15,169 nucleotides of DNA. Source: Treponema sp. (lineage in GTDB: Bacteria; Spirochaetota; Spirochaetia; Treponematales; Breznakiellaceae). This document shows, piece by piece, positions 5,700-13,356 of the stretch. The position numbers were made by a program, and so were the translations under genes. Every line of letters begins with the position of its first letter. Position 1 is the first letter of the stretch. A model generated the notes under the pieces. It made no database searches, was not told the DNA's origin, and saw only the letters and a program-made list of their open reading frames with translations. The stretch lies in assembly GCA_009786675.1 (NCBI GenBank), contig WQRP01000029.1, positions 1 through 15,169 of the forward strand, in the 5' to 3' direction.

Positions 5700-8200
5700 G
5701 CGGCCCCGATATTCGCCGCGCCGTCGCCGCGACGGGGCTTCCGCTGGTTCCGCACCTGGACGCGGTATGCGACGCCCTGGAAAGCAAGGGCTCGGTCGTG
5801 CTTCGCGCCGATCCGGGCAGCGGCAAGTCGACGCTGGTGCCACTGGCCCTGCTGGACAGGTTCGGCGGCAGGATCGTCATGCTGGAACCGCGCAGGGCGG
5901 CCGTGCTTGGCATAGCGTCCAGGGTGGCGGAGCTTTTGGGGGAAGGCGTCGGCGGGCTGGCGGGCTACTCGGTGCGGCTCGATCGAAAGGTTTCGTCCCG
6001 CACGCGAATCGAGGTCGTCACCGAGGGGCTTCTGGTGCGGCGGCTCCAGGAAAACCCGTCGATGCTGGACGCCGGCTGGACGGTCGTCTTCGACGAATTT
6101 CACGAGCGGTCCGTCCACGCGGATCTTGCGCTTGCCTTTACCCTGGATCTCGTCCGCATGGGCGCGAAGGCTCGCCTTGTGGTCATGTCCGCGACCATGG
6201 ACGCCGACAGGGTCGCCGACATGATCTCCGCCTGCGGGGGCGGAAACGGGATTCCCGTAATCGAGTGCCCTGGCAGGGTTTTCCCCGTGGAAACATCGTA
6301 CAGCCCCCTCCCCCGGAGGGGGCCCCTTGGCAGGGAATGCGCCGAGGCGCTTGCCGACATTCTGGCGGCGGAACGCGGGGGCGGCGGGGACGTTCTGGTT
6401 TTTCTTCCCGGGCGCAGGGAGATAGCCGACTGCGCGGCCCGCCTTGGGGAACTGGGTCTTGGCGCGGGTTTCGTTATAGAGGCGCTTTACGGGAGCCTTC
6501 CCCTGGAAAAGCAGCGCAGGATAGTCGCGCCGGGGAAACGCGCCGGGCGCAGGGTTATCCTTTCGACCAACGTCGCCGAAACCGGGCTTACGGTTCCGGG
6601 GATCACCTTGGTCGTCGATTCCGGTTACGCCCGCGTCCAGCGGTTCCACGTTCCCAGCGGTATGAACAGGCTTTCCCTGGAGCGCGTCAGCGAAAGCTCG
6701 GCGGGGCAGCGGGCGGGCAGGGCGGGGCGGCTGGGGCCCGGCCGCTGCGTCAGGCTCTGGCCCGCCGGCGAGACGGGGCCCCGGGAAACCGCCCCCGAGA
6801 TAAGGCGCACGGACGTTTCCCGGGCGGTTCTTGAGTGCCTGCTTTGGGGGGTGGCCAAACCCGGGGATCTGCCGTGGCCTGACAGGCCGGATCCGGCGGC
6901 CTGGGACGCCGCGCTGGAACTGCTTGCCGAGCTTGGCGCGGTTGACGCCGCCATGGGGCCCACCGAGACGGGCAGGCAAATGGCCGGCCTCGGCCTGGAG
7001 CCCCGCCTTGCCCGGCTTTGCATAGAGGGCCGCGACATGGGAAAGGCCGCCCTGGCCTGCGCCGCCGCCGCCCTTCTTTCGGGGCGTGACGGCGGCGACG
7101 ATCGGTTCCCCGACTTCGCCGGGCGGCTTTCCTCGCTTCGCGGGGATCCCGGCGGCTCCCGGGCGAAAAAAGTCCTGGGGGACGCGGCCGACCTGCTTAG
7201 GCGATTGGGCCTTTCCGGGTTCGCCACCTGGGGCGCCGGGGACGAGGCGGACATAGGCGGGATGGTGGCGGTGGCCTTTCCCGATCGCGTCGCCAGGCGG
7301 CGCGGTTTTGGCGAGGCGGGAACCCGGGCGACGGCCGGCAACGAGTCCGCCGGCGAGGGGATTTTCCGTTTCCCGTCCGGCCGCGAGGCAAGGTGCGGGA
7401 CGCCGCTTGCCGGCGCGGAATGGCTTTGCGCCCTGGAGGTCGATTCCGGCGAGCGCACCGGCCGCATTCGCCTAGCCGTCCCACTCGACGGCGAAACCGC
7501 GCTCGCGGCCCTGGCGAAAAGGATCCGCGTGGAAAAAACGGTCGAGTGGGACGGCCTTGTCCCGCGCCTTGTCGAAATGAAAACGGCCGGTCGCATTCCG
7601 CTTGGCGAAAGCCGCCGCCGGTGCCGCCGCGACGAGCTTCTTCCCTTTATCCCCGCGATGCTGCGCGAGCGTGGCCTTTCCGCGCTTCCCTGGGACGAAA
7701 ACCGGGGCGCTCCCAGAAGGCTGCTCGAAAGGATACGGTTCTACGTCCGGCCGGGCGGCGGGTGGGACGACGAGAGCCTGGCCGACGGCCTGTGGCTGGG
7801 CCCCTATGTCTGGGGCGGGAAAGACGCCGGCAAGGGGGGCATAATCGACGCCGAGTCCCTTCGCGACGCGCTCGCCGCCCGCCTGGGCTGGCGGGAAAAG
7901 ACCAGGATGGACGAGCTTGTCCCCGAGGGCTTCGCCCTGCCCTCCGGCCGGAAGCGTCCCCTGGACTATTCCTCCGGCGAGCCGGTCGTCCGCCTGCGCC
8001 TGCAGGACGCCTTTGGCGTGTCCGGCCCCCGCGCCGTCATGGGGATCCCAATCGTGTTCCACCTTTTGTCGCCGGCGGACCGGCCGGTGCAGATAACCCG
8101 CGACCTGGACGGCTTCTGGACCGGATCCTACCCCGAGGTTCGCAAGGAAATGAGGGGGCGGTATCCTAGGCATAACTGGCCGGAAAATCCTAAACTGTAG
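5696..8200 (+). CDS. hrpB: ATP-dependent helicase HrpB (DEAH family)
   Basis: An 834-residue superfamily 2 helicase of the HrpB type; its cellular role is not well established. Motifs in order are Walker A ADPGSGKS (38-45), EPRRAA (64-69), the DEFHERS box (133-139; DEFH rather than DEAH is usual for HrpB), SAT (165-167), FLPGRREI (236-243), STNVAETGLTVPGIT (290-304) and QRAGRAGR (338-345). Winged-helix and HrpB-specific C-terminal regions fill the remainder. The length matches the family. The ATG at 5696 overlaps the bioN stop as ATGA with GGGGAA upstream; the frame is open back to 5567 but that part is antisense-like filler. Tight coupling to a biotin-uptake operon is unexpected and may be incidental. 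Confidence 0.93.
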   Translation: MSGPDIRRAVAATGLPLVPHLDAVCDALESKGSVVLRADPGSGKSTLVPLALLDRFGGRIVMLEPRRAAVLGIASRVAELLGEGVGGLAGYSVRLDRKVSSRTRIEVVTEGLLVRRLQENPSMLDAGWTVVFDEFHERSVHADLALAFTLDLVRMGAKARLVVMSATMDADRVADMISACGGGNGIPVIECPGRVFPVETSYSPLPRRGPLGRECAEALADILAAERGGGGDVLVFLPGRREIADCAARLGELGLGAGFVIEALYGSLPLEKQRRIVAPGKRAGRRVILSTNVAETGLTVPGITLVVDSGYARVQRFHVPSGMNRLSLERVSESSAGQRAGRAGRLGPGRCVRLWPAGETGPRETAPEIRRTDVSRAVLECLLWGVAKPGDLPWPDRPDPAAWDAALELLAELGAVDAAMGPTETGRQMAGLGLEPRLARLCIEGRDMGKAALACAAAALLSGRDGGDDRFPDFAGRLSSLRGDPGGSRAKKVLGDAADLLRRLGLSGFATWGAGDEADIGGMVAVAFPDRVARRRGFGEAGTRATAGNESAGEGIFRFPSGREARCGTPLAGAEWLCALEVDSGERTGRIRLAVPLDGETALAALAKRIRVEKTVEWDGLVPRLVEMKTAGRIPLGESRRRCRRDELLPFIPAMLRERGLSALPWDENRGAPRRLLERIRFYVRPGGGWDDESLADGLWLGPYVWGGKDAGKGGIIDAESLRDALAARLGWREKTRMDELVPEGFALPSGRKRPLDYSSGEPVVRLRLQDAFGVSGPRAVMGIPIVFHLLSPADRPVQITRDLDGFWTGSYPEVRKEMRGRYPRHNWPENPKL

Positions 8201-8203
8201 GGT
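8191..8203 (+). promoter_or_regulatory. Possible -10 box of a leaderless lipoprotein transcript
   Basis: TAAACT (8191-8196) lies seven bases before the ATG at 8204, the spacing expected when transcription begins at the start codon. No usable Shine-Dalgarno sequence is present (AGGG is only one base from the ATG) and no good -35 box is seen. Confidence 0.3.
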
Positions 8204-9040
8204 ATGAGTTGCCTACGGAAAAACAAAGCCGCGCCCCTGGGGCTCGCGGTCGCGCTCGCGCTGGCCGGCTGCTGCATGGGATCGCCGGCCCCGGACGAGC
8301 CGGGCGTTACGGAGCCCGGCGTTCCGGAAAGCAGGTCGCCCCTGGGGGCGACCATGACCCTGGCCGGGCAGGTGTGGGTTCCGGGGGATGGCGAGGTTCG
8401 TAATGTGCACGGGGAGTACGAATGGGATGGCGAGCATGTGGAATTTGACGGCACCCGGTCGGTTTCGCTCTTGTTTTTCGACGGGAACAGACTTGTTGAC
8501 CTTGGCGGCGTTGGGAACATTGCGGACGGACGACTGAATTTCAACATCGGCACGCCGGGTGTCTTGGTGAGCATAGGCTTCCTTTTCGATAGCTATGGCG
8601 ACACCTATGACGATTTTACGATCTACCCCCGGACCGCGCGCGCCGTTCTCTTTCACGGCATGGAAACGGATGGCGACGATCGTGTCGGCTGGATCCAAAG
8701 ACTGCACTCCGTCGTCCAGGGAACGGCTGAAACCAGGCTGACCTCGGTCCTTGACGAGGTGTTCTACGTATACGTTGACCGGGACGTCAGGATTTCCGGC
8801 ACGGGCAGGTCCGACTCCGGCGCGGGTCATGCGTTCTCCAATTATGCGTGGAGTTTCGGCGACCTCAATATTGTCCTGGAGGCCGGCTGGAACGTAATGC
8901 ACGTAAGGGCCGAGACGACGATAGAGGGGAGCCACCATTCCACAGCCGTCACCATGGCCGCCTACGATCCCGGCTGGGTTCGCTGGGGGTTGCATGAAAT
9001 GAGCCGCGAGGCGTCGGTGGCAAGATCCCCGAAACCGTAG
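8204..9040 (+). CDS. Putative lipoprotein, unknown function
   Basis: I do not recognise a family for this 278-residue protein. It opens with a lipoprotein signal: basic MSCLRKNK, hydrophobic AAPLGLAVALAL and lipobox LAGC with Cys at 23, so it should be lipid-anchored in an envelope membrane. Residues 25-45 are a Pro/Glu-rich linker. The rest looks mainly beta-stranded, rich in Gly, Asp, Val and aromatic residues (for example VRNVHGEYEWDGEHVEFDG), and has no cysteine, so a beta-sandwich carried outside the membrane is plausible. Its base composition is visibly less GC-rich than hrpB, with more A/T-ending codons, which hints at a different history. It starts three bases after hrpB and ends in a terminator hairpin, so it closes that transcription unit or forms its own. 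Confidence 0.75.
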   Translation: MSCLRKNKAAPLGLAVALALAGCCMGSPAPDEPGVTEPGVPESRSPLGATMTLAGQVWVPGDGEVRNVHGEYEWDGEHVEFDGTRSVSLLFFDGNRLVDLGGVGNIADGRLNFNIGTPGVLVSIGFLFDSYGDTYDDFTIYPRTARAVLFHGMETDGDDRVGWIQRLHSVVQGTAETRLTSVLDEVFYVYVDRDVRISGTGRSDSGAGHAFSNYAWSFGDLNIVLEAGWNVMHVRAETTIEGSHHSTAVTMAAYDPGWVRWGLHEMSREASVARSPKP

Positions 9041-9049
9041 CGGTTTTTT
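9032..9049 (+). terminator. Intrinsic terminator overlapping the lipoprotein stop codon
   Basis: AAACCG (9032-9037) pairs with CGGTTT (9041-9046) around a three-base loop that is exactly the TAG stop codon (9038-9040), followed by more T. A G-T pair extends the stem by one. The stem is short, but the U-tract and position fit an intrinsic terminator. Confidence 0.6.
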
Positions 9050-9075
9050 ATTTCCCTGAATAGCCCCTAATTTTC

Positions 9076-9109
9076 TTGCCTTTTGGGCGTCGCGCCGCGA
9101 TATTATAAC
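9076..9109 (+). promoter_or_regulatory. Possible promoter of the second lipoprotein gene
   Basis: The AT-rich stretch TATTATAAC (9101-9109) stands out in this GC-rich DNA. TTGCCT (9076-9081) is 19 bases before TATTAT; alternatively TTTTGG (9081-9086) is 17 bases before TATAAC. Either would start a transcript near 9113-9117, leaving a leader of about 190 bases before the gene at 9309. Confidence 0.4.
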
Positions 9110-9116
9110 CATCGCA

Positions 9117-9167
9117 GGCCGCCTAAGGCCCGCCGCGTATGCGGGCGGCCCGGCCGGGTTTTGTTTT
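9117..9167 (+). terminator. GC-rich hairpin with T-rich tail (terminator or attenuator)
   Basis: GGCCGCC (9117-9123) can pair with GGCGGCC (9144-9150); an inner GCCCGC (9128-9133) can instead pair with GCGGGC (9141-9146). CCCGGCCGGG (9149-9158), itself self-complementary, is followed by TTTTGTTTT (9159-9167). The block lies just after the possible promoter, so it could terminate early transcripts or regulate the lipoprotein gene. Alternative pairings are visible but not tested. Confidence 0.35.
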
Positions 9168-9308
9168 CTCGAAAGTTTCTTTTCTCGGGTTGGGAATAAT
9201 CCCGCGTTGCGGGATAAGTGTCCGCGCGCCGAAAACCGGCCGGGGACGATAAGTCAAGACGCCGGCCGCCTTCAGGCTTTAGCGGCCGGCCGACGGGGGA
9301 ACTTAGAT
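9168..9308 (+). other. Structured untranslated leader of the second lipoprotein gene
   Basis: No convincing gene is seen in 9041-9308. Two further perfect hairpins lie here: ATCCCGC / GCGGGAT (9199-9205 and 9209-9215, three-base loop) and GCCGGCCGC / GCGGCCGGC (9261-9269 and 9282-9290, 12-base loop). The second ends only four bases before the GGGGGA ribosome site at 9295-9300. I recognise no known riboswitch class. Confidence 0.45.
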
Positions 9309-10343
9309 ATGATGCCAAAAAAATGCTTGTTTGCCGCGGCCGCGGCCGCGGTGCTGTTCGGATTCGCGTTCATCGCGTGTGACACAGGCGGGCCGTCCCC
9401 GGGACCTGATCCGGCGCCGTCGCCGGCACCCGGGCCCGGGCCCGGCCCAGGTCCCGATCAGCCGGGGCCCGGTACCGATCCCGTGACGAACGTCCTTATC
9501 ATCCAGGAGGTCTCGCGCGGCGCGGTCGATGTCGTCGGCATCGCCGGCTTTGTAAGCGGCGAGACGCAGATCGAGGCGGGCACGTCGGTTACGATAACCG
9601 TCACGCCGGACCAGCCGACCGAGTTAGATCCGGCGATCCTGGTAAGCAGCGCCATCGCCGTCACCGGCGCCGCCTCGAACACGGCCGCCGGCATCCTTTT
9701 TGCGAACGAGGCGCAGACCTTTACGCTTGTGATGCCCGCCGCCGCGAACACGCCCGTTACAGTGGCGGTGACCTTCGAGGACCTGGTTGAGGTCGCTGTT
9801 AAAAGGCTTACCGTGGAGCTGCCCGCCAAGGTGGCCGGCGATACCATCCTGGCCGGAAAGATCGAGGCCAGGCTCCTCACCGGGCTTGGAAAGCTGGATT
9901 TTTCGGGTGCGGGCGATCTTGCAGCCGCGATCGACCTTGCGTTCAACGACCCGAGAACGTTCGATCCCGGAAACGATGACGAGGCCTTCTTTGTCGCGCT
10001 TAGGGGGATCGGCGCCATAATGTGGCATGGCGTGGGCCTGGACTATAACGTATGGCTGTTCCACCTGGCGGACAGGGAGATAAGCCCCGGCCTTCCGTTC
10101 ACCTTCGACGACATGATGCAGGCCGGCGTCCTGGCGATGGCGGCGGACGTGGCGGGGTCGGATGTCCTGACAAACGAGGATCATCCGGTCAACATGGCGT
10201 GGGCGGCCTACGCCGATGATCAAAACGATACGACCGAGGCGGCGTTCGTCGAGGCGCTGGCGAGTTTCTTCGCAAGCTTCAGCGAGGACTTCCTGGACGG
10301 CGCGTTTGAGCAGATCGCCAAAGAGATCCGGGGCATAATATAG
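9309..10343 (+). CDS. Putative lipoprotein with Pro/Gly linker, unknown function
   Basis: An unrecognised 344-residue protein. The N-terminus is a signal sequence (MMPKKCLF plus an Ala-rich core) with lipobox FIAC and Cys at 24, a permissive form seen in spirochaete lipoproteins. Residues 27-57 are a Pro/Gly/Asp linker. Residues about 60-157 look like a beta domain whose end, TFTLVMPAAANTPVTVAVTF (137-156), resembles the F-TMPA-VTV-F pattern of bacterial surface beta repeats. The remaining part (about 165-344) is predicted helical, with Trp/His-rich IMWHGVGLDYNVWLFHLAD and no known active-site motif. Start is ATG 9309, or 9312, after GGGGGA (9295-9300); the frame is open back to 9207 but that part is a structured leader. 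It appears to be a single-gene unit. Confidence 0.72.
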   Translation: MMPKKCLFAAAAAAVLFGFAFIACDTGGPSPGPDPAPSPAPGPGPGPGPDQPGPGTDPVTNVLIIQEVSRGAVDVVGIAGFVSGETQIEAGTSVTITVTPDQPTELDPAILVSSAIAVTGAASNTAAGILFANEAQTFTLVMPAAANTPVTVAVTFEDLVEVAVKRLTVELPAKVAGDTILAGKIEARLLTGLGKLDFSGAGDLAAAIDLAFNDPRTFDPGNDDEAFFVALRGIGAIMWHGVGLDYNVWLFHLADREISPGLPFTFDDMMQAGVLAMAADVAGSDVLTNEDHPVNMAWAAYADDQNDTTEAAFVEALASFFASFSEDFLDGAFEQIAKEIRGII

Positions 10344-10408
10344 CCCCGGTTTCCGGGGTTCCGGCCTGAGAACCCCGGTTTCCCGGGCCGCCCCTTTCGG
10401 GGCGGCCC
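10344..10408 (+). terminator. Hairpin cluster after the second lipoprotein gene
   Basis: Directly after the stop, CCCCGG / CCGGGG (10344-10349, 10353-10358) forms one hairpin; GGGGTT / AACCCC (10355-10360, 10371-10376) competes with it. Then GGGCCGCCCC / GGGGCGGCCC (10385-10394, 10399-10408) forms a perfect 10-pair stem with a TTTC loop. CCCCGGTTTCC occurs twice (10344-10354, 10373-10383). None has a T-tract on the + strand, so this is a termination or mRNA-end structure without the classic tail. Confidence 0.45.
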
Positions 10409-10441
10409 AAAAGCCCCCTACCCGGATCCCCGAAAAACGTG

Positions 10442-10447
10442 TACCAT
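10442..10447 (+). promoter_or_regulatory. Possible uvrA -10 box
   Basis: TACCAT lies 11 bases before the uvrA ATG, after the hairpin cluster. A transcript starting 6-8 bases downstream would have only a few bases before the start codon. No clear -35 box or ribosome site is seen, so this is tentative. Confidence 0.3.
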
Positions 10448-10458
10448 GATCCCATACT

Positions 10459-13356
10459 ATGGACAAGCTCGTTATCCGGGGTGCGCGTGAACACAACCTC
10501 AAAAACATCGATCTGGAGCTGCCCAGGGACAGGCTGATCGTCGTGTCCGGCCTTTCCGGATCCGGCAAAAGCTCGCTGGCCTTCGACACCATCTTCGCCG
10601 AGGGGCAAAGGCGCTACGTCGAAAGCCTTTCGGCCTACGCCAGGCAGTTCCTGGGCCGCATGGACAAGCCCGACCTGGACTATATCGAGGGGCTTTCCCC
10701 GGCGATCTCCATCGAGCAGAAGACCACCCACCGCAACCCCCGCTCCACGGTGGGCACCGTCACCGAAATCTACGACTACTACCGCCTGCTCTACGCCAGG
10801 ATTGGCGTCCCCCACTGCCCGGTCTGCGGCCGCGAGATCCGCGAGCAGCCGGTGGACTCGATAATCGAGAGCGTCATGCAGATGGACCGGGGAACCCGCG
10901 TCCAGCTTCTCGCGCCGGTGGTCCGGGGAAGAAAGGGCGAGCACCAGAAGATTATCGAGGACGCCCGGAAGGCCGGCTTCGCCCGGGCCAGGATCGACGG
11001 GGTGCCGGTCAGCCTGGAGGAGACCATAAAGCTGGACAAGCAGAAGAAGCACACCGTCGAGATTATAGTCGACAGGCTAGTCGTTGGGCCTGAGGTACGG
11101 TCCAGGCTCGCCGAGTCGGTGGAGGCCGCCCTTCAGGCCTCCGACGGGCTTCTGCTGGTCCTTGGCCAGCCGCCGGCGTCCGGATCCCCGGCCGTCGAGC
11201 ACTTTTTCTCGCAGAAGAACTCCTGCCCGGACTGCGGCGTTTCCGTGCCCGAGCTACAGCCCAGGCTTTTCTCGTTCAACAACCCCTTCGGGGCCTGCCC
11301 GGGCTGTTCCGGGCTGGGGACCAAGATGGAATTCGACCCGGACCTGGTAATCCCGGATCCCTCGCTCTCGTTCAACGAGGGCGGGATCGTCCCCTACAAC
11401 CCGGACAGCGCCTGGCACTCAAGCCGCTTCAAGGGCCTGGCGAAGCACTACAAGTTCAGCCTGGACACGCCGTTGGAGGATCTGCCCAGGAAGGTGCTGG
11501 ACGCGATCCTGTACGGCAGCAAGGATGACATCAAGATCAGGTACCAGAACCGCGAGGGGACCGGCCGCTTCGAGTACGACACCAGGTTCCCCGGCATCCT
11601 GGAGGACCTGAAACGCCGCTACATGGAAACCCAGTCGCCCGGGGTAAAGGACTGGCTGGAAAAGTTCATGAGCCAGAAGCCCTGCGAGGACTGCGGCGGC
11701 AAAAGGCTGCGCCCGGAGGTCCTTGCCGTGACGGTGGCCGACACCAACATCTGGGAGCTTTCCGGGCTGTCGGTAAAGGACTCCCTGCGCTTCTTCGAGA
11801 AGCTAAGCCTGGGCGCGAACGAGGAAAAAATCGCCCGCCAGATCCTTAAGGAGATTACCGCCAGGCTCGGCTTCATGCAGAACGTCGGGCTTGACTACCT
11901 TAGCCTGGAGCGCAAGGCCGCGACGCTTTCCGGGGGAGAGGCCCAGCGGATCAGGCTGGCCACCCAGATCGGCTCCAGCCTTGTCGGGGTCCTTTACATC
12001 CTGGACGAGCCGTCCATCGGCCTGCACCAGCGGGACAACCAGCGGCTCATCGACACGCTTTTGTACCTGCGCGATCTTGGCAACACCCTGATCGTGGTGG
12101 AGCACGACGAGCAGACCCTGCGCACTGCCGACCACATCGTGGACCTGGGCCCCGGGGCCGGCGTGCACGGCGGCAACGTCGTGGCGCAGGGCCGGCCGGA
12201 TGAGGTGATGCGGGTCAAGGAAAGCCTTACCGGCCGGTACCTGGCCGGAACCCTGACCATCGACGTCCCGGCGGAACGTAGGCTGGGAAACGGTAACTTT
12301 ATACGCCTTACCGGTGTTAAAGAGCACAACCTGAAAAACATCGGCGTGGAAATCCCCCTGGGGGTCTTCACCTGCATAACCGGCGTCTCCGGATCGGGCA
12401 AGTCGACCCTGCTCTCGGACGTGCTGTACCCGGCCCTGGCGAACCGGGTCTACGGCAAGGCCGGCGCGCGCCGGCCGGAGGGCGAGCACAGGAAACTTGA
12501 AGGAGCCGAATTCATCGACAAGGTTATCGATATCGACCAAAGCCCCATCGGCAGGACCCCGCGTTCCAACCCCATCACCTACGTCGGGGGCTTTACCGCC
12601 GTCAGGGATCTTTTCGCCACCCTCCCCGAGTCCAAGATGCGCGGCTACAAGCCCGGGCGGTTCTCGTTCAACGTGCGGGGCGGCAGGTGCGAGAACTGCG
12701 AGGGCGACGGCACGATAAAAATCGAGATGAACTTTCTGCCGGACGTGTACATCACCTGCGACGTGTGCCAGGGCCGGCGCTTTAACCGCGAGACCCTGGA
12801 GATAAGGTTCAAGGGTAAGAACATCGCCGACGTGCTGGACATGACCATAGAGGAGGCCGCGGACTTCTTCGCCTCGATTCCCCACATAGCCCGCAAGCTG
12901 CACACGCTGCTTTCGGTGGGGCTCGGCTACGTCAAGCTGGGCCAGTCCGCCCTGACGCTTTCCGGGGGCGAGGCCCAGCGGGTAAAGCTGGCCCTGGAGC
13001 TTTCCAAGCGCCCCACCGGCCGGACCATGTACCTGCTGGACGAGCCGACCACCGGCCTGCACTTCGCCGACGTCAAGCAGCTTATGGAGGTGATCCAGAG
13101 GCTGGCCGACCAGGGGAACACGCTGGTCATGATAGAGCACAACCTTGACGTGCTTCTGCAGGCCGACCACATAATCGACCTGGGGCCGGAGGGCGGCGAC
13201 AGGGGCGGGCAGGTTATCGTTACCGGCACCCCGGAGAAAGTCGCGGAGTGCGAGGCCTCGTATACCGGGCACTACCTTAGGGAGATGCTTGACCGGAAAA
13301 AAGGCAAAGGGGGCTCCGCGCGCGCGGGGAAAGGCCGCCGGGCGGGCAAGGGATGA
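10459..13356 (+). CDS. uvrA: UvrABC excision nuclease subunit A
   Basis: UvrA is the damage-sensing ABC ATPase of nucleotide excision repair; it loads UvrB on distorted DNA. The 965-residue protein is complete with both halves: Walker A GLSGSGKS (31-38) and GVSGSGKS (642-649), signatures LSGGE at 490-494 and 834-838, and [13 protein letters not shown] and [13 protein letters not shown] after them. Zinc cysteines are at C256/C259 with C280/C283, and at C744/C747 with C767/C770, the second being the DNA-binding zinc module; another CPVC is at 120-123. A Lys/Gly/Arg-rich tail (about 947-965) extends past the usual end. No Shine-Dalgarno sequence precedes the ATG, and TACCAT (10442-10447) may be a -10 box. 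The stop overlaps the lptD-like start as ATGA. Confidence 0.97.
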   Translation: MDKLVIRGAREHNLKNIDLELPRDRLIVVSGLSGSGKSSLAFDTIFAEGQRRYVESLSAYARQFLGRMDKPDLDYIEGLSPAISIEQKTTHRNPRSTVGTVTEIYDYYRLLYARIGVPHCPVCGREIREQPVDSIIESVMQMDRGTRVQLLAPVVRGRKGEHQKIIEDARKAGFARARIDGVPVSLEETIKLDKQKKHTVEIIVDRLVVGPEVRSRLAESVEAALQASDGLLLVLGQPPASGSPAVEHFFSQKNSCPDCGVSVPELQPRLFSFNNPFGACPGCSGLGTKMEFDPDLVIPDPSLSFNEGGIVPYNPDSAWHSSRFKGLAKHYKFSLDTPLEDLPRKVLDAILYGSKDDIKIRYQNREGTGRFEYDTRFPGILEDLKRRYMETQSPGVKDWLEKFMSQKPCEDCGGKRLRPEVLAVTVADTNIWELSGLSVKDSLRFFEKLSLGANEEKIARQILKEITARLGFMQNVGLDYLSLERKAATLSGGEAQRIRLATQIGSSLVGVLYILDEPSIGLHQRDNQRLIDTLLYLRDLGNTLIVVEHDEQTLRTADHIVDLGPGAGVHGGNVVAQGRPDEVMRVKESLTGRYLAGTLTIDVPAERRLGNGNFIRLTGVKEHNLKNIGVEIPLGVFTCITGVSGSGKSTLLSDVLYPALANRVYGKAGARRPEGEHRKLEGAEFIDKVIDIDQSPIGRTPRSNPITYVGGFTAVRDLFATLPESKMRGYKPGRFSFNVRGGRCENCEGDGTIKIEMNFLPDVYITCDVCQGRRFNRETLEIRFKGKNIADVLDMTIEEAADFFASIPHIARKLHTLLSVGLGYVKLGQSALTLSGGEAQRVKLALELSKRPTGRTMYLLDEPTTGLHFADVKQLMEVIQRLADQGNTLVMIEHNLDVLLQADHIIDLGPEGGDRGGQVIVTGTPEKVAECEASYTGHYLREMLDRKKGKGGSARAGKGRRAGKG

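Noticed and set aside
5069..6979. Long open frame on the - strand, about 636 codons, opposite bioN and hrpB
   Set aside because: Antisense shadow; Arg/Pro/Gly-rich, low-complexity product without domains, and the + strand genes are certain.
9207..9308. Upstream in-frame extension of the second lipoprotein
   Set aside because: It would place 34 residues before a clear lipoprotein signal and lies in hairpin-rich leader DNA.
9041..9308. Known riboswitch or housekeeping RNA in the longest gap
   Set aside because: Hairpins are clear, but no conserved core of a class I know is visible.
9400..9475. CCCGGG-rich stretch as a tandem-repeat element
   Set aside because: It is explained by the Pro/Gly linker of the lipoprotein; unit length is irregular.
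11803..13272. Long open frame on the - strand opposite uvrA
   Set aside because: It mirrors the codon bias of uvrA and contains no recognisable motif.
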